Shown here in pieces: positions 21,713 through 30,243 of a stretch of DNA of 34,023 bases. The number at the start of each line of letters is the position of its first letter. Within the stretch, counting starts at the first letter, position 1. The notes below the pieces were generated by a model, which worked only from the letters and a program-made list of their open reading frames with translations, was not told where the DNA came from and ran no database searches. The position numbers and the translations under genes were made by a program. This DNA comes from a virus: positions 1 to 34,023 of IMG/VR virus record IMGVR_UViG_3300037264_002118. One strand, 5' to 3'.

Positions 21713-22416
21713 GAATCGACGCTGGCGGAATGCTAATAGCCGACGGCAACGACCCCCGCGTTATAGTCGTGCCGTCGATGAAGTATTACGCGCTCGACGT
21801 GCCGCAACCTATTGCACAGGTTTGGCACTACACCGCAGGACAGGGCGATGGAAACGAAGAGTACGATTTCGATCATCCAGATCATGCGCTAGCTGCGTTA
21901 GTTGACCGCGTAGCGTCGCGCGGCGGTAGGCAGGTTAGCGCGCATGATTGGATCGCCAAAGACGGTACGATCTTCCAGTCTGTGAGCTACCTCAAAGGCG
22001 CGTGGCATGTCGGTCGCGGGGGCGACGTCGGCGGTAGGCACTGGGGGAATGTCAATCGCTGCACTGTAGGTACAGAGATGGAAAATGCAGGTCGTTTGAA
22101 ATCGATAAACGACCGGTGGTATTGCTGGCCGTATCGCATCGCAGGTCAGTTGACCCCATCGCCCAATTGTCTGATCTCCGACGATCGCGCAGGCCATGCA
22201 GAATTTGGCGGCGTGTTTGACAAGTTCACAGCGGAGCAAGAGGAGTCTGCTACGCGATTGCTGCAAGCCAAGGTAGAAGCGTACGGATGGGACCGCGCAG
22301 CGTGTTCGTACGGGCACGTGGATTTCGATTCACAGAATCGCGAGGATCCGGGACCCTTGTGGCGCGACGAGGTACTGCCGCGAATCCTTGCTGCGGTATT
22401 TGGCGAGGCGCCATAG
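21709..22416 (+). CDS. N-acetylmuramoyl-L-alanine amidase (Amidase_2)
   Basis: 235 residues. Zinc ligands are visible as H40 (VWHYTAG), H203 (YGHVDF) and D213 (EDPGPLW); E123 in GTEMEN is the likely catalytic acid/base. These match Amidase_2/PGRP-type enzymes that cut the bond between muramic acid and L-Ala in peptidoglycan. No signal peptide and no separate cell-wall-binding domain are seen. It sits between baseplate W and J genes and overlaps W, so it could be a virion-associated lysin used at entry; it may equally be the endolysin, since no other is present in the window. Confidence 0.8.
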   Translation: MRIDAGGMLIADGNDPRVIVVPSMKYYALDVPQPIAQVWHYTAGQGDGNEEYDFDHPDHALAALVDRVASRGGRQVSAHDWIAKDGTIFQSVSYLKGAWHVGRGGDVGGRHWGNVNRCTVGTEMENAGRLKSINDRWYCWPYRIAGQLTPSPNCLISDDRAGHAEFGGVFDKFTAEQEESATRLLQAKVEAYGWDRAACSYGHVDFDSQNREDPGPLWRDEVLPRILAAVFGEAP

Positions 22417-23643
22417 ATGCCGTTCGTTTTGACCGACGCAGGGCTATTGACCGAGACGCAAGCGGAGGCTCGTGCCGCGCTGCTAGCGCGTATCCGGCTG
22501 GCGTTCGGCGATGACATGGACGATGCGACGGAGTCGATCAATGGGCAATTGGTGGACATCCTCAGTGAGTACATGGCCACCTACCAACAGGTCACTCTTG
22601 ACGGCCATCGCGCATGGGATCCGGCGGCTGCGCGTGGCGTGCAGCTAGACCAGCGATCGGCCTTGACCGGCTCGCGGCGTCGCGCGGCTTACGGCTCGTC
22701 GGTCGTACTGACCCTAACCTTTACCTCCGCCGGTTCTGTGGTAGACGGGAACCTGGTCAAGCTCAGCTCCACCGGTACCGAATGGGCCGCCGTTGATGGG
22801 CCCTACACGGCGGCTGGACCGTTCCCGCAAGACGTACAGGCCACCTTCCGCAGCGTCGACACGGGCCCCGTCCCTGCGCTTGCAGGCTCCGCTTGGGAAC
22901 AGGTCGACTTTATCGCCGGGCTCGACGATATCCAGAACGCCGAAGATGCGGTGCTCGGGGCAGTAGTAGAAAGCGATCCCGATTTCCGTGTGCGCCGGCA
23001 ACGCGAGCTGTTCGCCACCGGGCAGGGCCCACTATCGACGATCACGGCGCTGGTATCTCGCGTGGTCGGAGTCGTGTTCGCACGTACGTACCACAATCCA
23101 GCGACGCAGCCCGCCGACGCTGATGGCATCCCCTTCAAGGCGTTCAACGTCGTCGCGCGTACTGATCCTAATCCTCCGAGCGCCGAGCTACGGCAAGAGA
23201 TCTTTGATGCGATCTTCAAAGCGCTCGGCGCAGGTGGCCAGGCGTACGGTACTGACGAGGTAGGCACCTCTGTCGATACCGAGGGCAAGGCGCATCCCGT
23301 AGCATTCGATCTGGTCGCGGATGTACAAATTGAATTGGCCATCAACCTTGTAACGTCGACGTCTGAGATTGCGATCACGCCTAACATCGAAGCAATAGTG
23401 AAGGCCCACGTGCTGGACGTGGCGAAGTCTCGACACGAGGTCATTGGTCGTGACGTGCGGATGTGGGACTACACTTCCGCAGTCGGCGAGCTTGTTACCT
23501 CAGGGCAAATCACTGGAGTAGATCAAGTGATCTCGTCTGGCCGTCGGGTCGGAGATGCACTCTTCACGACGGGCAAGCGCAGCATCGGCATTAGACAGCT
23601 ACCGGTATTCGATTCATCGAGGATCGTAGTGGTGCAGACGTAG
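22417..23643 (+). CDS. Baseplate J-like protein
   Basis: 408 residues, ATG immediately after the amidase stop. The N-terminal GLLTETQAEARAALLARIRLAFG and the central phrases (RGVQLDQRSALTGSRRRAAYGSSVVLTLTF…, ESDPDFRVRRQRELFATGQGPLSTITALVSRVVGV) are typical of baseplate J/T4 gp6-like wedge proteins. The C-terminal part has the alternating pattern (VDVQIELAINL, NIEAIVKAHVLDVAKS…) seen in the outer domain. It links hub, wedge and fibre proteins. Confidence 0.8.
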   Translation: MPFVLTDAGLLTETQAEARAALLARIRLAFGDDMDDATESINGQLVDILSEYMATYQQVTLDGHRAWDPAAARGVQLDQRSALTGSRRRAAYGSSVVLTLTFTSAGSVVDGNLVKLSSTGTEWAAVDGPYTAAGPFPQDVQATFRSVDTGPVPALAGSAWEQVDFIAGLDDIQNAEDAVLGAVVESDPDFRVRRQRELFATGQGPLSTITALVSRVVGVVFARTYHNPATQPADADGIPFKAFNVVARTDPNPPSAELRQEIFDAIFKALGAGGQAYGTDEVGTSVDTEGKAHPVAFDLVADVQIELAINLVTSTSEIAITPNIEAIVKAHVLDVAKSRHEVIGRDVRMWDYTSAVGELVTSGQITGVDQVISSGRRVGDALFTTGKRSIGIRQLPVFDSSRIVVVQT

Positions 23644-23674
23644 TGGCGCATACGCAGCCAAGGAGCAGCCGCCA

Positions 23675-24100
23675 ATGGCAAACAACGTTACGCTTCCAGG
23701 CACTGGTCAAGTAGTCGCTACTACTCAGGTCGGTACCGTCCATCATCAGCTCGTCAAGCCCACGTTCGGCGGCGACGGCGTTGGCACCATGGTATCTGCT
23801 ACTACGCCGATGCCTGTGTCCGAGCCGGAGCAGACGTTTACCAACATCGCCGACCAGCCGGTGGGCGCCGCATCCGCGGAGCTATTTGCGGCAGCCGCTG
23901 CCGCACGGACGGCATGGGTCGTGGTGCCGCCTGACGCGGACACTGGCATCAGGATCGCTTTCGGCGCAGCCGCTGGCGCGACCAGCTTCCTACTTCCAAA
24001 AGGCTTCGCAGGGAAGTTCCGTACACGCCAGGCGATCAACGCTATTCGAGCTGGCGCCGTCGACGTGAGTGTCAGCAAGTCGACGTCGGTGGATAGCTAG
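23675..24100 (+). CDS. Hypothetical virion protein (141 aa)
   Basis: ATG preceded by AAGGAG. The protein is Ala/Val/Thr-rich and mostly beta (NNVTLPGTGQVVATTQVGTVHHQLV…, RIAFGAAAGATSFLLPKGFAGKF). Its opening resembles small adaptor or fibre-associated proteins of other phages, and the location between baseplate J and the TIG/SGNH protein suggests a fibre attachment or baseplate accessory role. I cannot name a family. Confidence 0.5.
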   Translation: MANNVTLPGTGQVVATTQVGTVHHQLVKPTFGGDGVGTMVSATTPMPVSEPEQTFTNIADQPVGAASAELFAAAAAARTAWVVVPPDADTGIRIAFGAAAGATSFLLPKGFAGKFRTRQAINAIRAGAVDVSVSKSTSVDS

Positions 24101-24102
24101 CC

Positions 24103-26259
24103 ATGAGCCGCATCACCAGGGGCTTTGTCGGTACCGGGCTATTCGCACCGGGCGTAGCACCGTACACTAGCGAGTTTGGCGGGCCGCCGTTGATCGCTGC
24201 TTACTCCGTCGACAACGGCGTGCCAGGCGATGTGATCACGGTGAGCGGCGATAACCTAACCGCAGTCACTGCGGTTACGGTGTGCGGCGTTGCTGCCATG
24301 TTCGCACCGTCGGGCGCCGACCTACTGGTGACGGTTCCGGAAGGCGTTTGCCAGGTCGGCGTGATCTCGGTAACCGCTCCGCTCGGGAGCGACGACGGGC
24401 CGGCGTTCACGCTGCTAGTATTCCGCTACCGCTTCGACGATCCCGCAGTGGCTGCGCTTCCGCCCGGGCTGGTGCAGACCTACGGCGCTGCACTGCCCTC
24501 GCGCGCGGTAGCGCTCACGGCAGCTACCGCAGCGATCGTGACAGGCAACGGGCCTACGTTCGATTGGCGCCAAGTGCGCGGGCTGTGGCTGGCCAATCTC
24601 GAAACTACTAACGAGGCGCCTCGCAACATGGAGGCGCTATTTGTGGGGTCCATCGGATTCGTCAATTCCGAGGTAATCACAGACGGGTATGGAGTCGGCC
24701 CAGATGGCGCGGCCGGAAGCGCCACACAAGTCGATCCCAATGGCGGTTTTTGGGTCGATCTGCCCGACGGAACATTTACCCCGGTCGGTCGCATGTGCGG
24801 CGTTACGATCTGGGTTAAGGACGATCCCCTCGACCCGCCAGCCAATGGCCCTGGCTCTGTCTCTCCGTCGTGCAACGTCAACCAAGCGCGGTCATATCTA
24901 TCAGGCGGCGCATGGCGGCGCATCGTGATTGGCGATGCGGCACGCGCGAAGACCCGCGCATGCATGCGCCTGTTCTGCTCTGGCCAACCGCCAGCTAGTG
25001 CCCCTGCCGTCGACTACTATAGCGGTGGCACAGTGTCGTTCTTTGCAGGCAATGGGTCATTCTTGTTCGCACTAATCGGTGCGTACATGTCCAGGTTCTC
25101 CGACCTACCGCCAGCGTTTGACAATCCAAACACAGCAACTGTGCTCCCGTCGCTGCACACTGCGGTGTCTGGCGCGTTTGCTTCGCAGATCATGGGTACC
25201 GTGCTGAATGGCGATGGTACGATCGATGTTCAGATCGATCTAGTAGACTCCCGTGTCAAGAGCCTTGATGGATTCACAAAGGATGATGCGAACAACCAAA
25301 AGCTCCGCGTCATCACAATGGCTACGCCCGACGGGGAATGGTCCATCGACATGCAGAAGAAGGGGTGGCTGGCCAAGGTCGCTGGAGTAACCGCCGGTCT
25401 CACGAGCGGAGTCGTGGGCCTTGGCATTCTCGGCGGAGACCAAGTGATACGGTTTCGCATGCGCAACGACCCTACCGCCAATCGCACAATCGTCCGCGCG
25501 TACGTTGCCGGATGCGTCGACATCAACGCCGTTGCCGACGTGGCCAGCGTCGGTGCTAACTCCGCGCCTACTGCGATCCATCCTGGCAGTGACGCGGCAA
25601 ACGCCGAACCTATGGAACGTATCGTACCGCGCATGCAGCGTCTGCCCGCTGGCACCGATATTGACCCCGAGGAGTTTGTCGTCATTGGAGACTCTACCAG
25701 CGGCACGTTTAACAGCGTGCCTCCGACCGGGGGCTACATCTACACGGCGCAAGAATCGCTCGATCGTGCAGGCATCGCCAACTACGCGCTTGCCGGCGGT
25801 GGCGTGGTCAATCAGCGCGCCCTATGGGATGCCGGTCCCCACAAGGGCAAAGACGCCACCGTCAAGGCCATCATATTCGACGGGCTTGGCCATAACGATA
25901 TCGTCAGTGTCGGAGATTTCGATATCATAGAGCCGTTCTACTCGGCATGGCTGGCGAACATTCGTACCACCAACCCGACGGCAAAGATCGTATGGGTCAC
26001 CATGAATCCCAGCAACGCCACGCTAAGCGCACCGCTGCAAGCGGAGCATGCGCTTATGCAGACTGCGATCCTAGGAGGCGGTCCCGCGCCGTTTGACTCC
26101 GATGCCACGGTGGACGCTCGCGATGACCTCGACACAGATAGCAGCGGCACGATCGACACGGCGTTTTCTCCGGACAGTCTGCACCCATACGAGGTCACTA
26201 AGCGCACGATCAAGGGCCCACTCATCCGCGCCGCGTTGGTGTCGCTCGGATTGCTGTAG
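24103..26259 (+). CDS. Tail fibre-type protein with TIG domain and SGNH esterase
   Basis: 718 residues. After a short N-terminus, residues about 30-107 form an IPT/TIG immunoglobulin-like domain (GVPGDVITVSGDNLTAVTAVTVCGVAA…, VTVPEG). The long middle (about 110-510) is beta-rich and unrecognised. The C-terminus is an SGNH/GDSL hydrolase: block I GDST with S531, a Gly-rich block II (ALAGGGVVNQRA), block III GLGHND with N598, and block V DSLH with D691 and H694. All four catalytic blocks are intact. Such enzymes remove acetyl or acyl groups, so this protein may deacetylate a surface polysaccharide receptor. The next gene starts seven bases later. Confidence 0.8.
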   Translation: MSRITRGFVGTGLFAPGVAPYTSEFGGPPLIAAYSVDNGVPGDVITVSGDNLTAVTAVTVCGVAAMFAPSGADLLVTVPEGVCQVGVISVTAPLGSDDGPAFTLLVFRYRFDDPAVAALPPGLVQTYGAALPSRAVALTAATAAIVTGNGPTFDWRQVRGLWLANLETTNEAPRNMEALFVGSIGFVNSEVITDGYGVGPDGAAGSATQVDPNGGFWVDLPDGTFTPVGRMCGVTIWVKDDPLDPPANGPGSVSPSCNVNQARSYLSGGAWRRIVIGDAARAKTRACMRLFCSGQPPASAPAVDYYSGGTVSFFAGNGSFLFALIGAYMSRFSDLPPAFDNPNTATVLPSLHTAVSGAFASQIMGTVLNGDGTIDVQIDLVDSRVKSLDGFTKDDANNQKLRVITMATPDGEWSIDMQKKGWLAKVAGVTAGLTSGVVGLGILGGDQVIRFRMRNDPTANRTIVRAYVAGCVDINAVADVASVGANSAPTAIHPGSDAANAEPMERIVPRMQRLPAGTDIDPEEFVVIGDSTSGTFNSVPPTGGYIYTAQESLDRAGIANYALAGGGVVNQRALWDAGPHKGKDATVKAIIFDGLGHNDIVSVGDFDIIEPFYSAWLANIRTTNPTAKIVWVTMNPSNATLSAPLQAEHALMQTAILGGGPAPFDSDATVDARDDLDTDSSGTIDTAFSPDSLHPYEVTKRTIKGPLIRAALVSLGLL

Positions 26260-26265
26260 CCGTCC

Positions 26266-27018
26266 GTGCTGCTACTTCTGCTACACGGCGATATCGTCGA
26301 GGGTTGCGGCGGCGCGGATAGTGACCTTACCGGATTTGCGCCCGGGGCAGGGGACATTGACGATCGCGTGCTCGTCCAAATGGATGACACGGAGGGGGGC
26401 GAGAAAACACTAGAGGCGCCAGGTTCAAGAAATTTTCGATGCCTGATCTTCCTCCTCGCCGAACGCTGGTTACGCCATATCGATACCGTGCGCAATTTGC
26501 CTGGTGCGTACGACGTCGACACATCGACAGGCGCACAGCTAGACGTCATTGGCAGCATAGTAAATCTGCCGCGTCGTGGATTCGGCGATGCCAGGTACCG
26601 CGTCTTTCTAAATATCCAGATCCAGTTACTGCTATCGTCAAAGACAGAGACAGGTAATTGGACAGGCACAACTCAGAACCTGGTCAGCATCGTACGCACG
26701 TTCGTAGGGGGCGAGCCGGGCTCGACGTTGATCAATTTGCACAATGCTCCACCGTACGCATACGTGCTGTCCGCAGAGGGTGTGCCGCTCGATGAGATTG
26801 ATCTATTGGCCTACTTTCTTTGCCGCGCTGCGTACGCTGGCGTGTTAGGGCATGTACTATACAAACTGGCCGACAATTCCCTATGGGATAGCGACCACGC
26901 GGGGGCGCCAATCGCAGACACTGGCGTATGGGGTAGCGATCATCCAGGCTCATTCATTGCCGACGTGTCGACGTGGGGAACACACGTTGTGATCGGCGGC
27001 GAAGGTCGCGACTGTTAA
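26266..27018 (+). CDS. Baseplate/tail protein (DUF2612-like)
   Basis: 250 residues from GTG 26266. The central part fits DUF2612 and related tail-protein-I-like wedge proteins: LDVIGSIVNLPRRGFGDARYRVFLNIQIQLLLSSKTE, then IVRTFVGGEP. The last 45 residues contain a repeated WDSDHAGAPIADTGVWGSDHPGSFIADVSTWG segment that probably reaches to the fibres. It is followed by the fibre gene. In many related phages this protein comes before the fibres and connects them to the baseplate. Confidence 0.65.
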   Translation: MLLLLLHGDIVEGCGGADSDLTGFAPGAGDIDDRVLVQMDDTEGGEKTLEAPGSRNFRCLIFLLAERWLRHIDTVRNLPGAYDVDTSTGAQLDVIGSIVNLPRRGFGDARYRVFLNIQIQLLLSSKTETGNWTGTTQNLVSIVRTFVGGEPGSTLINLHNAPPYAYVLSAEGVPLDEIDLLAYFLCRAAYAGVLGHVLYKLADNSLWDSDHAGAPIADTGVWGSDHPGSFIADVSTWGTHVVIGGEGRDC

Positions 27019-27027
27019 GGGGATATT

Positions 27028-28869
27028 ATGGCAACTAAGCCGACAGTACTTTTCGACATCGCGACGAATGACAATTACGACACTGGCCCCCGCACCGGCG
27101 AAGCCACTAAGCTTCCCATTGCAGATGTAGGCAATGGGTTAACGCCCGGTACGCCGGTCACGCCAGAGCAAATCAACTACCCGCTACACTACACGGGCAA
27201 GTGGTTGCAGTGGTTAGATGACCTGGCAAACCACGATCTACTATGGACGGTAGATCAGACGTTCGGCAAGGCGGTCACGCTCGGGCAGAGCATGATCACC
27301 GAAGCGTTCGCGCTTCTGCCGCGCATTCTGATTCCGCTATTCGTCGGCGCAGGTGCAGCGGTCAGTGACAAGGTCAATGTCCTAGAAGTTGTACTTGTAG
27401 GAACGAAGGTAGGCATTTGGGTCGATCGCGTACCTACGCTGATCTTTGTGGCAAACGCATCATGGGACAACGCTACCGATCTGTGGTCTAAGCACACGGC
27501 CGGCATTGATGCTCATATCCTCCGCATGTCCGTCGCTGGCCCAGTGCTAGCGGTTAAGGCGAGTACGGAGGACGCCGCATGGTCCGACACGCTGGATGCC
27601 CCGACTGGCTGGACCAAGTCCCTTCTGACGTACGCTACTGGCGCGTTGACGATCCAGACGTTGATCGCGACCACGCTTAGCTCCGGGTTCGCAGGCGCAA
27701 TATCGGTACTGTCGCAACTGTCTTGGCCGGCTACGGTATCGGTCACACTGGCGCGTTTGTTGTTCGCGCGCCACGCAACCGAAGACCGCACGCCGATTAG
27801 TTCGTTCGCCAACGGCGGCTACAAGATCCACGTCTACTATTCCCTAGCCGAGGGGTTAGAGGTTGCGTTCAACGCGTTGTGGGCGCCGTCCACTGACGTA
27901 TGGTCCGCAGACGGTAACACCGCGACCCCTGCCGTACTGTTCCAATTCTCGAAGACCGGGCTGAACGTTCTGCGCAGAATTACTCCGACGGGCACTTGGG
28001 CACACGCCGCGTGGGCGCAAGCGTGGCCGATCGTCGACGTCGATAATGGGCTTACCTTCCCTAGGTTGCTGGTCGACACGCTGCGCGGCTACCTGAACGA
28101 TCAGATTTCGGTCGAGCAACCGCTACTGTTTCCGTTTGGTGCGTTTGATTCTGACGAAGCGCGGCTAGTGGTAGAGCACGATAACGACTCGGCGCAATTT
28201 ACGTTCGTCTGCGACATACCCAATATAGCCGTTGGCGCAGAGGCGAATCAGGTCAAGGTATACCGATTCGACATAGGGTACGCGGTGGCGTTCAACTGCG
28301 AATGGTCAGAATCTGCGCTGAAATGGAACGCCATTAGCACGGCTCAAACGGCCAGCTTGTGGGTCAACCGTCGAGGGATCTTCGAGGTCTACCGCAAGGT
28401 AACAACCACTACGCCGTGGACGCACAACTCGGCGGGCTGGGCCGACGGCTTTCCGTCGCTGCGATTGGACGGTAGCGACAAAAATCCAAACCCCGCTACG
28501 GGCTTCACTAACACCGTCACGCCGAAAAACACAGCCAAGGCGATTGCTAAGCTGACTAATACGGCAGGCACAATCGCTATCATATTCGACGGCTCTACGA
28601 ACATCGCTAGCGCGACGGCTATTAGCTCCACCGAAATCGAGGTGACATTTACTGACCCGATGGGGTCCGCGAATTACGTGATATTTCCCCTCATGACCAG
28701 GTCCAGCATCGGCGGCGTGCCTATCATAGCAAGAGTATCGCTGCGCGTGAGCGTAGGGCAGACGGCGTCCGTGTTTGCATTCGACCTGATCGGCGATAGC
28801 GGCGTAATAGATTTGACCACGGCCGGGTTGTTCATCGAAATGTCAATCATGGTAATGGGTGCGCAATAA
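27028..28869 (+). CDS. Tail fibre protein with three ~140-residue repeats
   Basis: 613 residues, ATG after AAGGGG. The N-terminal 70 residues should attach to the baseplate. Three divergent Trp-rich modules follow at regular spacing, marked by VANASWDNATDLW (near 141), VAFNALWAPSTDVW (near 279) and VAFNCEWSESALKW (near 420). The second and third also share a later W-x-H-x(2-3)-W element. The C-terminal 110 residues contain EVTFTDPMGSANYVIFPL, like the receptor-binding tips of other fibres. Likely role: host recognition. Confidence 0.75.
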   Translation: MATKPTVLFDIATNDNYDTGPRTGEATKLPIADVGNGLTPGTPVTPEQINYPLHYTGKWLQWLDDLANHDLLWTVDQTFGKAVTLGQSMITEAFALLPRILIPLFVGAGAAVSDKVNVLEVVLVGTKVGIWVDRVPTLIFVANASWDNATDLWSKHTAGIDAHILRMSVAGPVLAVKASTEDAAWSDTLDAPTGWTKSLLTYATGALTIQTLIATTLSSGFAGAISVLSQLSWPATVSVTLARLLFARHATEDRTPISSFANGGYKIHVYYSLAEGLEVAFNALWAPSTDVWSADGNTATPAVLFQFSKTGLNVLRRITPTGTWAHAAWAQAWPIVDVDNGLTFPRLLVDTLRGYLNDQISVEQPLLFPFGAFDSDEARLVVEHDNDSAQFTFVCDIPNIAVGAEANQVKVYRFDIGYAVAFNCEWSESALKWNAISTAQTASLWVNRRGIFEVYRKVTTTTPWTHNSAGWADGFPSLRLDGSDKNPNPATGFTNTVTPKNTAKAIAKLTNTAGTIAIIFDGSTNIASATAISSTEIEVTFTDPMGSANYVIFPLMTRSSIGGVPIIARVSLRVSVGQTASVFAFDLIGDSGVIDLTTAGLFIEMSIMVMGAQ

Positions 28870-30243
28870 GTGGCAGCGCAATCGCCAGCGCAGATGCTTC
28901 GCGCCATGTCGCCGGTATTCCGGCGACAATGGTTCGCCACGCTATCGCCAAATCTACGTTTGGAGTTAGCGCAGACCGCGGAGTTTTGGTTGCGCCCCGA
29001 GCAGCACGAGCCGACGCTTACGCCGGGCGTGGAGGGCGATTACTACCTCTGGCTTTTGATCACCGGGCGCGGTTGGGGGAAGACGCGCACGGCGGCGTCG
29101 CTGGTGCATCGCTGGGCTCGGGATCGTCGGAGCATCGGGTCAGGAGTGATCCTCATCGCTGGGCCAAACTACGGCGACGTACGGCACAAGATCGTCGAGG
29201 CGCAAGACTCTGGCATCCTGGCCCTGGCGCACCGCAACTTCCGCCCGGAGTGGTCCCCCGCCAACGGGCGCGGCATCCTGCGATGGCCCAACGGGGTAGT
29301 GGGCGTGTGCGTCTCAGGCTCGGACCCTGACGCGTTTCGCGGGTTCAATGCCTCGAGGCTATGGGCAGAAGAGCTAACCGCATGGCAAGATCCTGAGAGG
29401 GCGTGGTGCGAGGGCATTGCTCCTGCACTCAGGCGCGGCGCGAACCCCCGCGCGATCGTGACCTGCACTCCCCTGCCGCTGTCATTCCTGGGCTGGCTGA
29501 TGCAGCGCAAGCGCGCGATCGTCACACGCGGCACGCTATTCGACAACGATGCGCTGGCGCCGGCATATCTCGAGCAAATGAAAGACCAGTACGAACAAGG
29601 CTCACCGCTTTGGCGGCAAGAGATCATGGGCGAGATAGTGCGGGACAACCCGCGCGCGCTGTTCCGTCATGATTGGTTCGCTGCGGGGCGGTTGCATGAA
29701 ACGCCTACGAACATCGTACGCAAAGTGATAGGCGTTGACCCTGGCGTAGTCGGAGACTCTGCGCAAGGTAACCAGTGCGGTATCGTAGTCGTGGCGCAGA
29801 CGGCGAACGGACATTACCACGTGCTCGCCGATGCCTCGTGCTCTGGCGATCCGCTCGTCTGGGCGTCCGAAGTTCGCCGCGTGTTCGAGACGCACGGCGC
29901 AGACCTAATAGTCGCTGAGCGCAACAACGGCGGCAAGCTCGTCGAGATGGCGATCAAAGCGGCTGGCCCCGGAGACGTGCCTGTCAAATTGATCTGGTCC
30001 TCGCACGGTAAACTAACACGTGCGGAGCCTGTGGCGCAACTGTATCGCCGAGGACTGGTGCACCATGTCGGCGCATTCCAGGCGCTAGAGCAACAGGCGG
30101 CGCAGTGGTGGCCGGGCTCTAGTCTGGCGTCGCCCGACCGTATGGATGCGCTTGTTTTCGCCGTCGCAGAATTGGCAGGGCTGGGCCAGACGCAGGACGC
30201 GGCAGAGCCTGACCGCAACGAAACGATCGGGGCATACGCATGA
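28870..30243 (+). CDS. terL: Terminase large subunit
   Basis: 457 residues from GTG 28870, directly after the fibre stop. The ATPase domain shows Walker A GRGWGKT (66-72) and Walker B RLWAEE with E167/E168. The RNase H-like nuclease domain shows D290 (GVDPG), E350 (VAERNNGG) and D426 (PDRMDAL). It cuts and packages phage DNA. No small terminase subunit is recognisable next to it. Its place after the fibre genes, some 20 kb downstream of the capsid cluster start, is unusual for this lineage. It overlaps the portal gene (ATGA). Confidence 0.92.
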   Translation: MAAQSPAQMLRAMSPVFRRQWFATLSPNLRLELAQTAEFWLRPEQHEPTLTPGVEGDYYLWLLITGRGWGKTRTAASLVHRWARDRRSIGSGVILIAGPNYGDVRHKIVEAQDSGILALAHRNFRPEWSPANGRGILRWPNGVVGVCVSGSDPDAFRGFNASRLWAEELTAWQDPERAWCEGIAPALRRGANPRAIVTCTPLPLSFLGWLMQRKRAIVTRGTLFDNDALAPAYLEQMKDQYEQGSPLWRQEIMGEIVRDNPRALFRHDWFAAGRLHETPTNIVRKVIGVDPGVVGDSAQGNQCGIVVVAQTANGHYHVLADASCSGDPLVWASEVRRVFETHGADLIVAERNNGGKLVEMAIKAAGPGDVPVKLIWSSHGKLTRAEPVAQLYRRGLVHHVGAFQALEQQAAQWWPGSSLASPDRMDALVFAVAELAGLGQTQDAAEPDRNETIGAYA

